DNA from: Lathyrus oleraceus
Taxonomy: Eukaryota; Streptophyta; Magnoliopsida; Fabales; Fabaceae
Direction of reading: 5' to 3'
NCBI RefSeq assembly: GCF_024323335.1
Contig: NC_066585.1
Span: 178,997,149 to 179,061,148, forward strand
Length of the DNA: 64,000 bases
Position numbers and translations under genes: made by a program. Positions 53,178-64,000 of the stretch are shown here, piece by piece. The stretch's first letter is position 1; every line of letters begins with the position of its first letter. The notes beneath the pieces are model-generated. The model ran no database searches. It saw only the letters and a program-made list of their open reading frames with translations, and was not told where the DNA came from.

Positions 53178-56100
53178 TCATCTGACTCTCCAGTCCCAAG
53201 TCACATTGCCACCTGCTGGTCCTCCCCAAGCTACTTTCACTAAGGCAATCTCTTTACCCCGCAACTGCTTCAACTCTCGATCCTCAATCCTCATAGGCGA
53301 TATTTCAACAGTCAGGTTATCTCTCACCTGTACATCATCTACTTGGATCACATGCGACGGATCATGAATGTACCTCCTCAACTGAGACACATGAAAAACC
53401 TCATGCAAATTCGCAAGTGACGGCGGTAAAGCGATATGATAGGCTACCTCTCCTATCCTCTCCAAAATCTGATAAGGACCAATAAATCGAGGTGTCAACT
53501 TCTTCGACTTCAAAGCTCGACCAACCCCAGTTATCGGAGTAACGCGAAGAAACACATGATCTCCCTCTTGAAACTCAAGTGACTTCCTCCTCTTGTCGTG
53601 ATAACTCTTCTGACGACTCTGAGCAATTCTCATCTTCTCCTGAATCATCTTAATCTTTTCCGTAGTTTGTTGAACAATCTCTGGTCCAACCACAGCACTC
53701 TCACCGGACTCATACCAACACAAAGGTGTCCGACATCTCCTACCATACAAAGCTTCAAACGGTGCCATACCAATGCTCGAATGAAAACTATTGTTGTAGG
53801 TAAACTCAATCAAAGGTAAATAACAATCCCAAGCACCTCCCTTTTCCAAAACGCAAGCTCTCAAAAGATCCTCTAATGACTGAATCGTCCTCTCAGTCTG
53901 ACCATCAGTCTGCGGATGATATGCAGAACTCAATCTCAGCTTAGTTCCCAAAGCCCTCTGCAAACCTTCCCAGAACTTCGATGTAAATCTAGGATCTCTG
54001 TCTGAAACAATACTCGACGGAATACCATGCAAACTTACAATTTTCTCAATATACAACTCAGCTAATTTCTCTAACGGATAGTCCATTCTAATCGGAATGA
54101 AATGAGCCGACTTCGTCAATCTGTCAACAATCACCCAAATAGCTTCAAAATTCTTATTTGTCCTCGGTAAACCAGAAACAAAATCCATACTGATACTATC
54201 CCACTTCCACTCTGGAATAGCCAACGATTGCATTAGCCCAGACGGCTTCTGATGCTCAATCTTTGACTTCTGACAAGTCAAACAGGAATAAACAAAACTC
54301 GCAATTTCTTTCTTCATTCTCGGCCACCAAAATAACTTTTTCAAATCATGATACATCTTCGTAGCTCCAGGATGAATACTCAGGCCACTACGATGTCCTT
54401 CTTCAAGAATACTCTTCTTAAGTTCGATAACATCCGGAATGCACACCCGACTACCAAATCTCACAACACCATTCTCATCAACTCTGAATTCGCCACCTTG
54501 ACCTTGATTCACTAGAGTCAACTTATCAACCAAAAGCACATCGAATTTCTGACCCTCTCTGATCTCATCCAGAATACCACTTGTTAACTTCAACATTCCC
54601 AATTTAACACTATTGTGAGTACTCTCACACACCAAACTCAAGTCTCTAAACTGCTCAATTAAATCCAATTCCTTAACCATTAGCATAGACATATGTAATG
54701 ATTTCCGACTCAATGCATCAGCCACTACGTTTGCTTTACCCGGATGGTAATTCAAACCAAAGTCATAATCCTTCAGAAACTCTAACCATCTTCTCTGTCT
54801 CATATTCAGCTCTTTCTGATCAAACAAATACTTTAAACTTTTATGGTCACTGAAAACCTCAAATCTTGACCCGTACAAGTAATGCCTCTATAACTTCAGA
54901 ACAAACACCACAGCCGCCAATTCTAAATCGTGCGTCGGGTAGTTCCTCTCATGAACCCTCAGCTGTCTTGAAGCATAAGCTATAACCTGCTTATTCTGCA
55001 TCAACACACCACCCAAACCCAACAATGAAGCATCACAGTAAACCTCAAATGGTTCCGACGAACTCGGTAATATCAGAATAGGAGCAGTAGTCAACCTTCT
55101 CTTTAACTCTTGGAAACCTTCTTCACATTTTGAGTCCCAAACAAATGCTTGCCCCTTTCTAGTCAACATCGTCAACGGTAACGCCAACTTAGAAAATCCC
55201 TCAATGAACTTCCTATAATAACCAGCCAAACCAAGGAAACTTCGAATCTCAGCAACAGACTTCGGAGCTTCCCACTTAGATACCGCTTCTATCTTAGAAG
55301 GATCAACAGCAACGCCACCTCTTGAAATCACATGACCAAGAAAACTCACCTCTCCTAACCAAAATTCACACTTGGACAATTTAGCAAATAACTTCTTTTC
55401 TCGTAGAACTCCCAAAACCACTCTCAAATGTTCAGCATGCTCTTCTTCAGATTTCGAATACACCAAAATGTCATCAATAAACACCACAACAAACTTGTCT
55501 AGGTACGGATGGAAAATCCTATTCATGTACTCCATAAATACTCCAGGTGCATTGGTCACACCAAAAGGCATTACAGAATACTCATAATGTCCATACCTTG
55601 TTCTGAAAGCAGTCTTCTGAATATCCTCGGTTTTCACACGGATCTGATGATACCCAGATCTCAAATCTATTTTGCTGAACACACTTGCACCAACCAACTG
55701 ATCCATCAAATCATCAATCCTCGGCAAAGGATACCGATTCTTGATCGTCACTTTATTCAGTTGCCTGTAGTCCACACACAACCTCATCGTACCTTCCTTC
55801 TTCTTAACCAATAGCACTGGTGCACCCCACGGTGACACACTCGGACGAATAAATTTCTTATCCAACAGATCTTCCAACTGACTCTTCAATTCAGTTAACT
55901 CAACAGCAGACATACGGTACGGAGCCATCGATATCGGCCTAGTACCAGGTACCAAATCAATCGAGAACTCCACTTCGCGCTCTGGCGGTAATTCATTCAC
56001 CTCTTCCGGAAACACATCAGGAAAATCACACACCACGGCTAGATCGCCAATCACCAGTTTATCTTTAGCCTCCAAAGTCGCTAACAGCATAAACAACTCT

Positions 56101-57500
56101 GCCCCATCAGCTACTTCCTCATTCACTTGCCTTGCTGATAGAAACAAACTCTTTCCCTCCTCAATCTCAGGAAAAACCACCGTCTTATCAAAACAATTGA
56201 TAGAAACTCGGTTAAACACCAACCAGTTCATACCCAGAATAACATCAATCTGCACTAATGGAAGACACACTAGGTCCATCCCAAAGTCTCTACCAAAAAT
56301 ACTCAAAGGACAATTTAAACAAACCGAAGTAGTAGTCACTGAACCCTTCGCAGGAGTATCGATTACCATACTACCAAACATCTCAGATATCTCTAACTTA
56401 AGTTTCACAGCACAATCCAAAGATATAAAGGAATGAGTCGCACCTGTGTCAATAATAGCTACAAGAGGAAAGCCATTAATATAACACGTACCTCGGATAA
56501 GTCTGTCCTCACTGGAGGTTTGAGTTCCGGTCAATGCGAACACCTTCCCAGTTTGAGATTTCTTTGGCTTCTGACACTGACTTCCAATATGCCCTTCTTC
56601 GCCACAATTAAAACAAATCATTTCCTTGTGCTTGCAATCAGCTATTGCATGACCAGTCTTACCACAACGAAAACATCTCTTTACTTCAGCAGTGCATACA
56701 TTACTCTTATGACCAACCTGACCACATTTGAAGCAAACTATACCAGCAGGAGCACCTCCCCTACTAGTCCTCTGAGCCAGAGCAGCTCCTTGTTTCCCTT
56801 TTCCCACTAGGGCATCATACGGCTTGCCACGATTTTGATGTTGCTTGCCCCTGCGGTCACTGACAATCTTGTAATGAGCATTATTGTCTTCTTCAAATAT
56901 CCTGCAGCTATCAACCAATTCAGTAAAAATGCGTATCTTCTGATACCCAACAGCTTTCTTAATTTCAGAGCGCAGTCCATTTTCAAACTTGATGCACTTT
57001 GAAAATTCAGCACCAGCACCAGTGTAATGAGGATAAAATTTGGACAGCTCCACAAATTTCGCAGCATAATCAGTGACAGACATGTTTCCTTGCTTCAGCT
57101 CAAGGAACTCAATTTCCTTCTTACCACGGACATCTTCCGGATAATACTTTCTCATGAATTCCCTACGGAATACATCCCAAGTAATGACTTCACCTGCCAC
57201 GGTCAACCTCTCGTGAGTCTCTAGCCACCAGTCATCAGCTTCGACTGCTAGCATGTGAGTACCATACCGAACCTTCTGAGCTGGAGTGCAATCCATAACA
57301 CGGAAGATTCTCTCAATCTCTTTCAACCATCCCAAGGCTGCATCTGGATCATGCTTCCCTTTAAACACCGGCGGATTCTCTCTCTGAAAAGTCGCCAAGC
57401 TACGTGATCCAGCATCACCACCAGCATTTGGCAAGTTCTGCACAGCTTGTGCCATCGCTTGCATTGCGGCAGCCATTGCAGCGTCATTCCTTCCAGCCAT
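53178..57500 (-). pseudogene. Tekay-like gag-pol polyprotein (one stop, one late frameshift)
   Basis: The Met at 57500 opens an 870-codon frame: gag (residues about 40-210), three CCHC knuckles (256-309), protease DTGATHSF (351), RT with [10 protein letters not shown] and the catalytic box FIDD, and the start of RNase H, ending at a TAG at 54887-54889. The same frame continues to 53178: the rest of RNase H, a [14 protein letters not shown] linker, integrase with HHCC zinc site ([10 protein letters not shown]), the D, D, E residues in [16 protein letters not shown] and [12 protein letters not shown], and a carboxy chromodomain-like segment ([18 protein letters not shown]). A one-base change near 53200 moves the last residues out of frame. 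The element is almost intact and could be mobilised only in trans. Confidence 0.92.
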
Positions 57501-57598
57501 TCCAACTTATCAATACAACACAACTTAAAAGTTAGATTAGTAACAATACACAATTGTTAGACAGTAACGACACGACAACTGGCCGGACAGACCGACCT

Positions 57599-57610
57599 GC
57601 TCTGATACCA
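57599..57610 (-). other. Primer-binding site, Tekay-like element
   Basis: The minus strand reads TGGTATCAGAGC, complementary to the tRNA-Met 3' end, four bases from the LTR edge at 57615. Confidence 0.9.
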
Positions 57611-57614
57611 CTAA

Positions 57615-59331
57615 TGTAACACCCTTCTAAAATAACCCAAATATTTAATTAAAATAACAATAACAAATATATATCAGAGTAATTATGCACCAAGGGTGTC
57701 ACACAACACTTCACACATTTCACCACAAAATTCAGTCATGCTCATTATTTAATTCAAATAACATTTTTTGCATAATTCGCAGCGGATAGAAATCAAATCA
57801 ACCGTTCAAAACATATAACAGATTACATGTAAAATTATTCAACAATTAAAACATCCCGTCCCGATGTTACATCTATCAGAGCACGACCCACTACGGAGAC
57901 TACACTAGACTCCAAGCACTAGCTTCTACTCAATCACTGCTCGTTACCTGAAAAATAGTTGTAAGGGTGAGTTCTTCAATCGATATTATAAGCATTATAA
58001 ATCATCATGTAATGCTAAGTAATTTAACACGTTTCATCACCCAAATCAGATTTACACATTCAGTAACGGCACATCAACTCCAATATCATACTCAATAACA
58101 ACATAAAATGCAACTCAAATGAGACTCGACTCGTCATGCATGTGGTACCAATCGGAGTAAAACTCCCAACTTAAAATCATTGCCATTTTAGTGGGCATCA
58201 AGGCATAAGCCTTCAACTTTCAACTTAAAATTTTGCCAATCCAGGCCAACGTGGTGTGAGCAAAGCTCCGACTTAATGCATATGAATGTACATGGCATAC
58301 ACAACTTTAAACTGTCGACAACATAATAAGAATAGCAATACAACAATGTTTTCAACAAAATCAACTTATAATCAACTTATAATCAACTTTGGCTCACCAA
58401 GCCTACAACTCAGTATTTTCAACAACTTTAACACAACTTATCAACATATTTGTATCAACACTTCATAACATAAACTCAACAAAGTTACTCATCAAAATTA
58501 ACGATAATAGGCCAATAACCAATTATGTTCACAACATTAAAATATCAATTTTTCCAATTTCCAACAGTGTTAACCGGTTAACGCCCTGGGTTAACCGGTT
58601 AACGCAGGACAAAACACACTTTCTGGCAAAACGCAACAGTGTTAACCGGTTAACGCCCTGGGTTAACCGGTTAACGCAGGCAAAACAGCATATTTCCACA
58701 AAATATAACAGTGTTAACCGGTTAACGCCCTGGGTTAACCGGTTAACGCAGACAAAACAGCAGTTCCTGCGCTAACACAAGGCAGAATGCAGAGTTCTCC
58801 GCATTTTCCGCCGTTGGAGGACTTCCGGACCTCCGATTCAATTTTCGTAAAAAGCTATACGCTCGGGGGAACACGACTCACACAATTACGGACTCAATTA
58901 CAGCTTTAATACAACTTATTCATCACAATATTTCAGCATTCAACATCCCAATTAGGGTCAATTCCACGGTTTATCACTACCCATGACATGTTAATCTATA
59001 ATACCCATTAAACGACGATAAACCCCCTTACCTGAGATAATCCGGCAATCTCTAAGCTTCAAGCTTTTCCGTTCTTCAACCTTTGCTCTCTAGCTCTTCC
59101 TCTTTGCCCTTTCTCCACTTTCCACTTTTCAGCCGCTTCTCTGTTTCACGTGAAAACTCTTTACCAAAATGAAAACCCTTTTCTCTTATTCCAACTTATA
59201 TATTTTCCACTAATTATTATCCCAAATAATAATAATAATAATAATCCAATAATTCAATTTATTTAATTAAATTAATAAATATATTATTAACTTAATTTAA
59301 ATAATTCTCTTATTTTATTCGGGGTGTTACA
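57615..59331 (-). repeat. 5' LTR of the Tekay-like element
   Basis: 1717 bp, the near-identical partner of 51389-53106, including the palindrome array at 58566-58749. Confidence 0.95.
58566..58749. repeat. Palindrome array TTAACCGGTTAA (5' LTR copy)
   Basis: Six palindromes in three units, as at 52341-52526. Here all three unit spacers read CGCCCTGGG. Confidence 0.95.
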
Positions 59332-59486
59332 TGATGCATGCAAACATAAATGCAAACACATACAATCACATTATAATCATAAATGCAATAAATAAAACAG
59401 TAAAAGCAACCAAACCCTATCCTGAAGAGCGCTAGGATTGACTCGCTTAGGGAAGATGGACCAGCAAGAGGTCAACTTCTCTATAG
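59332..59486 (-). other. Leader of element 3, LTR-proximal part
   Basis: 155 bp between the nested Tekay element and the primer site, starting with the TGATG target duplication. No coding potential. Confidence 0.75.
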
Positions 59487-59504
59487 TCCCCAGCAGAGTC
59501 GCCA
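59487..59504 (-). other. Primer-binding site, element 3
   Basis: The minus strand reads TGGCGACTCTGCTGGGGA, two bases from the LTR edge at 59507. It differs from the element 2 site by one base (GCT versus GAT). Confidence 0.88.
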
Positions 59505-59506
59505 GC

Positions 59507-62500
59507 TGTCGCATTACGCGAAAAACCGGCGGGAGAAAGACACAGAGCCGCCACCGTGCGTTATTTATCCCAAAGACGGGAAAGGAAACGCTCAAAGTAA
59601 ACCTGGAAAGGAATGGTCTCGCGACCAGAGATTGATAGAATCGGGAGTCGGTTATGCGAAGGGAAGGTATTAGCACCCCTACGCATCCGTCGTACTCGAT
59701 GGGATCCACGCTCAGAAAGAATAGAAGAAAGGTTGCTAGATAACTGCTCAAACACTGCGCAAAACTGGAGCGAAACAAAGATGAAAGACGGAAGAAACGG
59801 GACTCGGCAAGATATCGCATCCTGGGCCTACGTAGTTTGTCAGACACAAACATCAGAGTCGACGTAGTTCGGGGATAGGGGAAACGTGCTCGCTAGGATG
59901 TCGCATCCTATGCATACGTATCTTTTCTAACCAGAGAAAGAGTCAGAGCACTCGTAGCTCGGCTAACGCGCGCCAAACAAAACACAAGCAGGAAACCGAC
60001 TGCCAATCGCTGGACTTATGTCAGACTCCAAACACACAAACACGGACAGGAAACCGAATGCCAATCGCTGGACTTACATCAGACTCCAAACACACACCCA
60101 ACACGGGAAACCGATTGCCAATCGCTGGGCTTACGTCAGACTCCAACAAGCAAACAAGAGGGTTGAAAAAGAAAAAGGGCGCCCGGAGAGATCAGCTCAT
60201 CTCCTGCCTACGTACCTCATCTGGTATGAGGATCAGGGCGACGTAGTTCCCCTTAACAGGGAAAGAACTTCTATCCTATCCAGAGACAAGGGAGAAAACA
60301 AGCTACTAGGGAGACTACGACCCGAGCCTAGAAGTTGTCATGCATACGATCCCTATGTTGAGGTCTCTATCCTAACTTGCACAGGAAGCAAGCTATCCTA
60401 AATAGCACATAAGAAAACACAAGCACAAGAGAGCAAGCACACACACTATATGCAAACAAGTGGCTCATACAAGGCTGGGCTTTAGTCAAGGGGTCAAATC
60501 AACCTCGACAAACAAGCCAACTGGGAAGGGGTGTTTTGAGCTCTTAACCCCAACATTGAGAGTTAGGGTGAAGCAGATGAAATGGAGATGAGGGTTATGC
60601 CTCATAGCTCTTATCCCTGGCCTGGGAGAGCTTGAATCAAATAGAAAGTGTGGGAGTTCAGAATGAAGGAACTCTTCTCCACAAAGGACTAACACAACAA
60701 GATTTTGGGTTTTTGATTCAAAGTGCATCAACACATGGTGTGAGCAAAATGAATGACACAATTGAATAGCAGGGGATGGATTGCACATCCCTTTTATCTG
60801 CCATATGCCTCTTAAGAGGACTTAACCTGCTTGGCACAAAATTAAACAAGCACAAACATTGCCTCTTAAGGAGAGCTTCAGACAGGTGCCTGCCAACATA
60901 ACATGACAGGTCTTCCAGACTACATGAAGATCAAGGAATTATACCTAAGTGGTATGCCAACCACAAGCCAAGCAAAGCAAAGTTCAAATGAACTTAAAGC
61001 AACTTAGGTACCTGTGTAAACAACTAAATAAATCAGTACAGTGTTCAAACCATCAGACAACTGTCAACAACAAACAGACAATCCAATATGCACAATGAGT
61101 AAGCCACAAGGCAAACACTTAAGTGAACTATCATCAAAGCCTACAAAACAAACAAATATTAGCCAACAATAACAAATGACCAAGCTCAAATGAAGGAGCC
61201 ACATCAATCATGGTGCATACTTGAACCTGAAATTCACAACTCAAGTGTAAGTCCAAACCACTAGGTCAAAGCCTAGGGTCAAAAGTGAATCAAAAAGCCA
61301 AAACAGAACTTGAAATTCAACATGAATCATATTTAATCAATCAAGAACAAGTCCTAAAAAGGACCAAACCAAAATCAATAAGCAAGTTCATTTTATGTGC
61401 AAAGGAAGTCAAAGACCAATTCAAGGCATACATTTGATCATTAAGAATGAAAATTCCAAATCAAAACAGAAATGATTCAAATAATTCTGGAGACATTCAT
61501 GAGCATTCAACACATCTAACATGATCATCACACAAAAAATCAGAAGCATTAGAGGTCATTTGATATGGAAATTAAATTGCACAAGTTGATCAATGTCATG
61601 TGTAACACAAATTGTCACACCATACAAACATGTATGTAAAACAGAAATGGCAAATGGGAAAAATACCAAACCAAGTCTCAAACATCCATCAACATGTCAA
61701 GAAACATTATACAAAATTTCAAAGCATTTGGATTAAAATCAAGCATTTCACAATAGAAAGAGAAAGGCAAGGTCATAAAAGCACATGTGTTCAATCATTC
61801 TAACACAAACAGAAATCCAGCCATGCACAAGTTCAAAATTCATCATCATAAAAAACTAGACAAACAGAGGATCATTTTGCAAAAAATTGGGAGTGATTTG
61901 GATTAATATTCAATTTGTTATGATTTTTCTAAGTTGGATAAAAAAATGAAAATAAAAAATGAACATGGCATGGAAATATGGAGGGAAATGTATAAAGTGA
62001 GAAAACATTTGAAAAAAGTGGACACGCTGGGAATCGAACTTGGGCCAGATTCAAATGAGCGCACGCCAGGCCAAAACGACACCGTTTTGCCTGACAACCC
62101 TAGCCAGGCCAATTCGGACGCTAATCCGTCGCTACCATGAAGATCTTCATCTTCTTCATGAAGATGAAGATGAACAGCATGAATGTTCATGAGCGAACTT
62201 CCAGATTTTCCAGAAATCTCCAGAATTCCACAAAACTTATACCAAATCAAAGCTTATGCAATGGAGAACATAGATCAATCAACATCTAATCCTAATTCAT
62301 CCAGATCAAAGAGAATCGACATTTTTGAATGCAAAACTTCAAACACACATAATTCACTCAATAATGCATCATTTCATGTGATTTTTAGCTCAGAATCATC
62401 AGTGAAGAGAGATCTACATTAATATACACATGAATTGGAGAATTATGAAGGTCGAAAAACTCACCTCTTGAAGAGCAGGTTCTGATTTTGCACGATCCAA

Positions 62501-63819
62501 AGCTCCAAATGATCCAAATCTCCTTCTGAATACTTGTAGTGATGATTGATGAAGAATTTGAGGCTTAGAAACGTGTAAATCCAGCTTAATTTGAAATTGC
62601 CATCAACACCTTTAAGCTTCAAGCATGCATGAATATGGCACGAATTTGACAAAGTAGCACTTGATTCTTACTCTAAACTTCACCAGGATCAACAATTTAC
62701 CAAGAGAAATGGTGTTTATGCGTGGAATTTTGAAGTTCTTTGTGAGAGAAGTTTTGGATCAAAACTCAAATTCTAGATCTGAAACTGTGTGTTCTGTGCA
62801 ATGCAGTTACAATTAACCTTATATATGTCCTGCTAATTAACCTGAAATCATGATTAGACCAAAGCTAAATGAGATTAGAAGGATATAAGGTGTATGCACC
62901 AATTTGCATTTTCACTTCATGCATGAAATGGCCACGTGAACAGTACACACCAAGGGCCCAAATTCATTTAAAATCAACACATGCACACATTGGAAATGAA
63001 ATCATATGCATGTGATCGACCAAATTTGATTTTAACAATTTTCCTTCAAAAATAGCATGCATGAGAACATGGTTGTATGAGTGAATTTCATGCCATGTGG
63101 TGAGATATTTGGAAAGTTCATGTCATGAGGAGAATTGTGCAAAAAGGAGCACTCAAATTGGAGTCTTGGTTCAAAAGATATGGCCATTTGAAGTTTCAAG
63201 CACACTTTGCCATGATTTGATAATAACTCCTTAACCATTCATTATAAATTCATGATCTTGGACTTTTTGGAAATGGGAGAGAAAGATATTCAACTTTAAT
63301 GTTGGACAAAATTTCATTTGAAGCTTCTTTGATGTTGGAAAGTTGAGTTGAAGTTGGTCCAAAAACTTGCCATTTTTGGAAACTTTCAAATTACAGGTCA
63401 CTTTCCATTTTTGGAAACTTTTGATCTGGCTTCAAAATCTTCAAGGTAGATGTTTGACATGTTGAATAAACCTCTTTTGGACATGAATGAAGTGTCTCAA
63501 ACCATTTCTCCACTTCCTAGCCCTCAGTTGACTTTTATGCGCCCCCGATGACCTGAAACTGCATTATGGACTTTGAGCCTTCAACACTTGGCCAAATTGC
63601 ATCAAAATGAACCTTGGGTCATGTAAGCTCTCTAGAACAAACATAGGGCCTTTATCTCATGGAAAAACCCTTGCTCTATTTCACAGATGAATCCTCCTGA
63701 CCAGTTTTGACTGATGAAAGGCAATGCACCATGCAATGTTAATGTATTATTAATGTGATGTCAATGACCTAAAAATGAAATGAATGTACACATGGGGGGT
63801 GCAAATTTGAGGTGCTACA
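59507..63819 (-). repeat. 5' LTR of element 3 (4.3 kb)
   Basis: Partner of 32836-37174. It has the three-unit repeat at about 59995-60150, a B-box-like motif at 62025-62041 and a TATA-like CATATATAAGG near 62818. Small deletions relative to the left LTR occur near 62128, 62318 and 63530. Confidence 0.93.
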
Positions 63820-64000
63820 CTCAGCAGTCGTGGGTTCCTTTTGGAAGGTTCAGTATTTGGTGGTTGATCCCCAGTTCTCCTTCTCTGCCTCAGATAAATC
63901 CCCAGTAGATTTGTGGTGGTGGATTTGTACCTGTGGTGATTCCTCCCATGCAGAGATTTGGTTGATTTCCTGATGTTTCTGATCCCCAATAGAGTTGCTT
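63820..64000 (+). other. Element 2 3' UTR resumes after element 3
   Basis: CTCAG (63820-63824) is the right-hand target duplication. The sequence then continues with GATCCCCAGTTCTCC, ATCCCCAGTAGA and GATCCCCAATAGAG, the sense-strand version of the CTGGGGA motifs, as expected for element 2 (+). The window ends before its 3' LTR. Confidence 0.75.

Larger units (their letters stand above)
51389..59331 (-). mobile_element. Complete Tekay-like chromovirus (7.9 kb)
   Basis: LTRs 51389-53106 and 57615-59331, TSD TGATG on both sides (51384-51388 and 59332-59336), a tRNA-Met primer site, a gag-pol region and a G-rich polypurine tract (minus GTGGGGGAGAG next to 53107). The LTRs differ at only about eight places by eye over 1718 bp (about 0.5%), so the insertion is recent. 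It lies in the leader of element 3. Confidence 0.95.
32836..63819 (-). mobile_element. Element 3: complete Ogre-type retrotransposon with nested insertions
   Basis: A 30,984-bp insertion on the minus strand with paired LTRs and a CTCAG target duplication. Minus-strand order: 5' LTR (63819-59507), primer site, leader (with a nested Tekay element 59331-51389), ORF1 (50746-49198), gag-protease (48791-45460), intron (45459-45217), RT-RNase H-second RNase H-integrase (45216-41742), a long 3' UTR with repeats and a solo LTR, and the 3' LTR (37174-32836). Without the two nested elements it is about 21.7 kb. All reading frames carry stops, so this copy is inactive. Confidence 0.93.

Overview
The window is nuclear DNA from a repeat-rich plant, most likely a legume of the pea/vetch tribe (Fabeae). 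Evidence: very large Ty3/gypsy elements of Ogre (Tat-lineage) type with LTRs of 4.3-5.2 kb, a chromovirus of Tekay type, a plant L1-type LINE, Ty1/copia-like solo LTRs and a single plant receptor-kinase gene. There are no bacterial-type operons, no CRISPR array and no tRNA or rRNA gene that I can support. The species assignment is inference.

Layout. 1-2347: AT-rich DNA with two long (TA)n tracts. 2507-4374 (+): the only host gene, an LRR receptor-like pseudokinase of the BIR1 type, with one 80-bp intron that splices in frame. 4560-7000 (-): a decayed Ogre-like remnant. 7180-10763 (+): a broken LINE. 10764-13675 (-): a decayed chromovirus fragment (gag, zinc knuckles, start of protease, primer site, part of the 5' LTR), itself split by a 1.2-kb solo LTR (11149-12330).

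From 13676 to the window end is a stack of nested retrotransposons. Element 1 (Ogre-type, +, 13676-24178) has a 5' LTR, primer site, leader, ORF1, gag and protease. It is cut in the protease-RT linker by element 2 (+, 24179-32835, resuming 63825-64000), a deletion derivative that keeps the LTR, primer site, leader, the Ogre intron and the integrase tail but has lost ORF1, gag, RT and most of the integrase. Element 2 is cut in its 3' UTR by element 3 (-, 32836-63819), a complete 31-kb Ogre copy with both LTRs and a 5-bp target duplication (CTCAG). Element 3 carries a 1375-bp solo LTR (38782-40156, duplication ATTAC) in its 3' UTR and a complete 7.9-kb Tekay-like element (51389-59331, -, duplication TGATG) in its 5' leader. 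LTR divergence agrees with the order of nesting: about 0.5% for the Tekay element, several percent for the CG-rich end of the element 3 LTRs.

Most noteworthy. (a) The 3' UTRs of elements 2 and 3 carry many copies of a short motif complementary to the primer-binding site; each 3' UTR has a 13-nt stretch perfectly complementary to that element's own variant of the site. (b) The protease-RT intron is preserved with in-frame splice sites in both element 3 and the gutted element 2. (c) Each Tekay LTR has six copies of the 12-bp palindrome TTAACCGGTTAA. (d) The BIR1-like pseudokinase has lost its activation segment. Most coding breaks in elements 1 and 3 and the Tekay copy are isolated in-frame stop codons, with few frameshifts.
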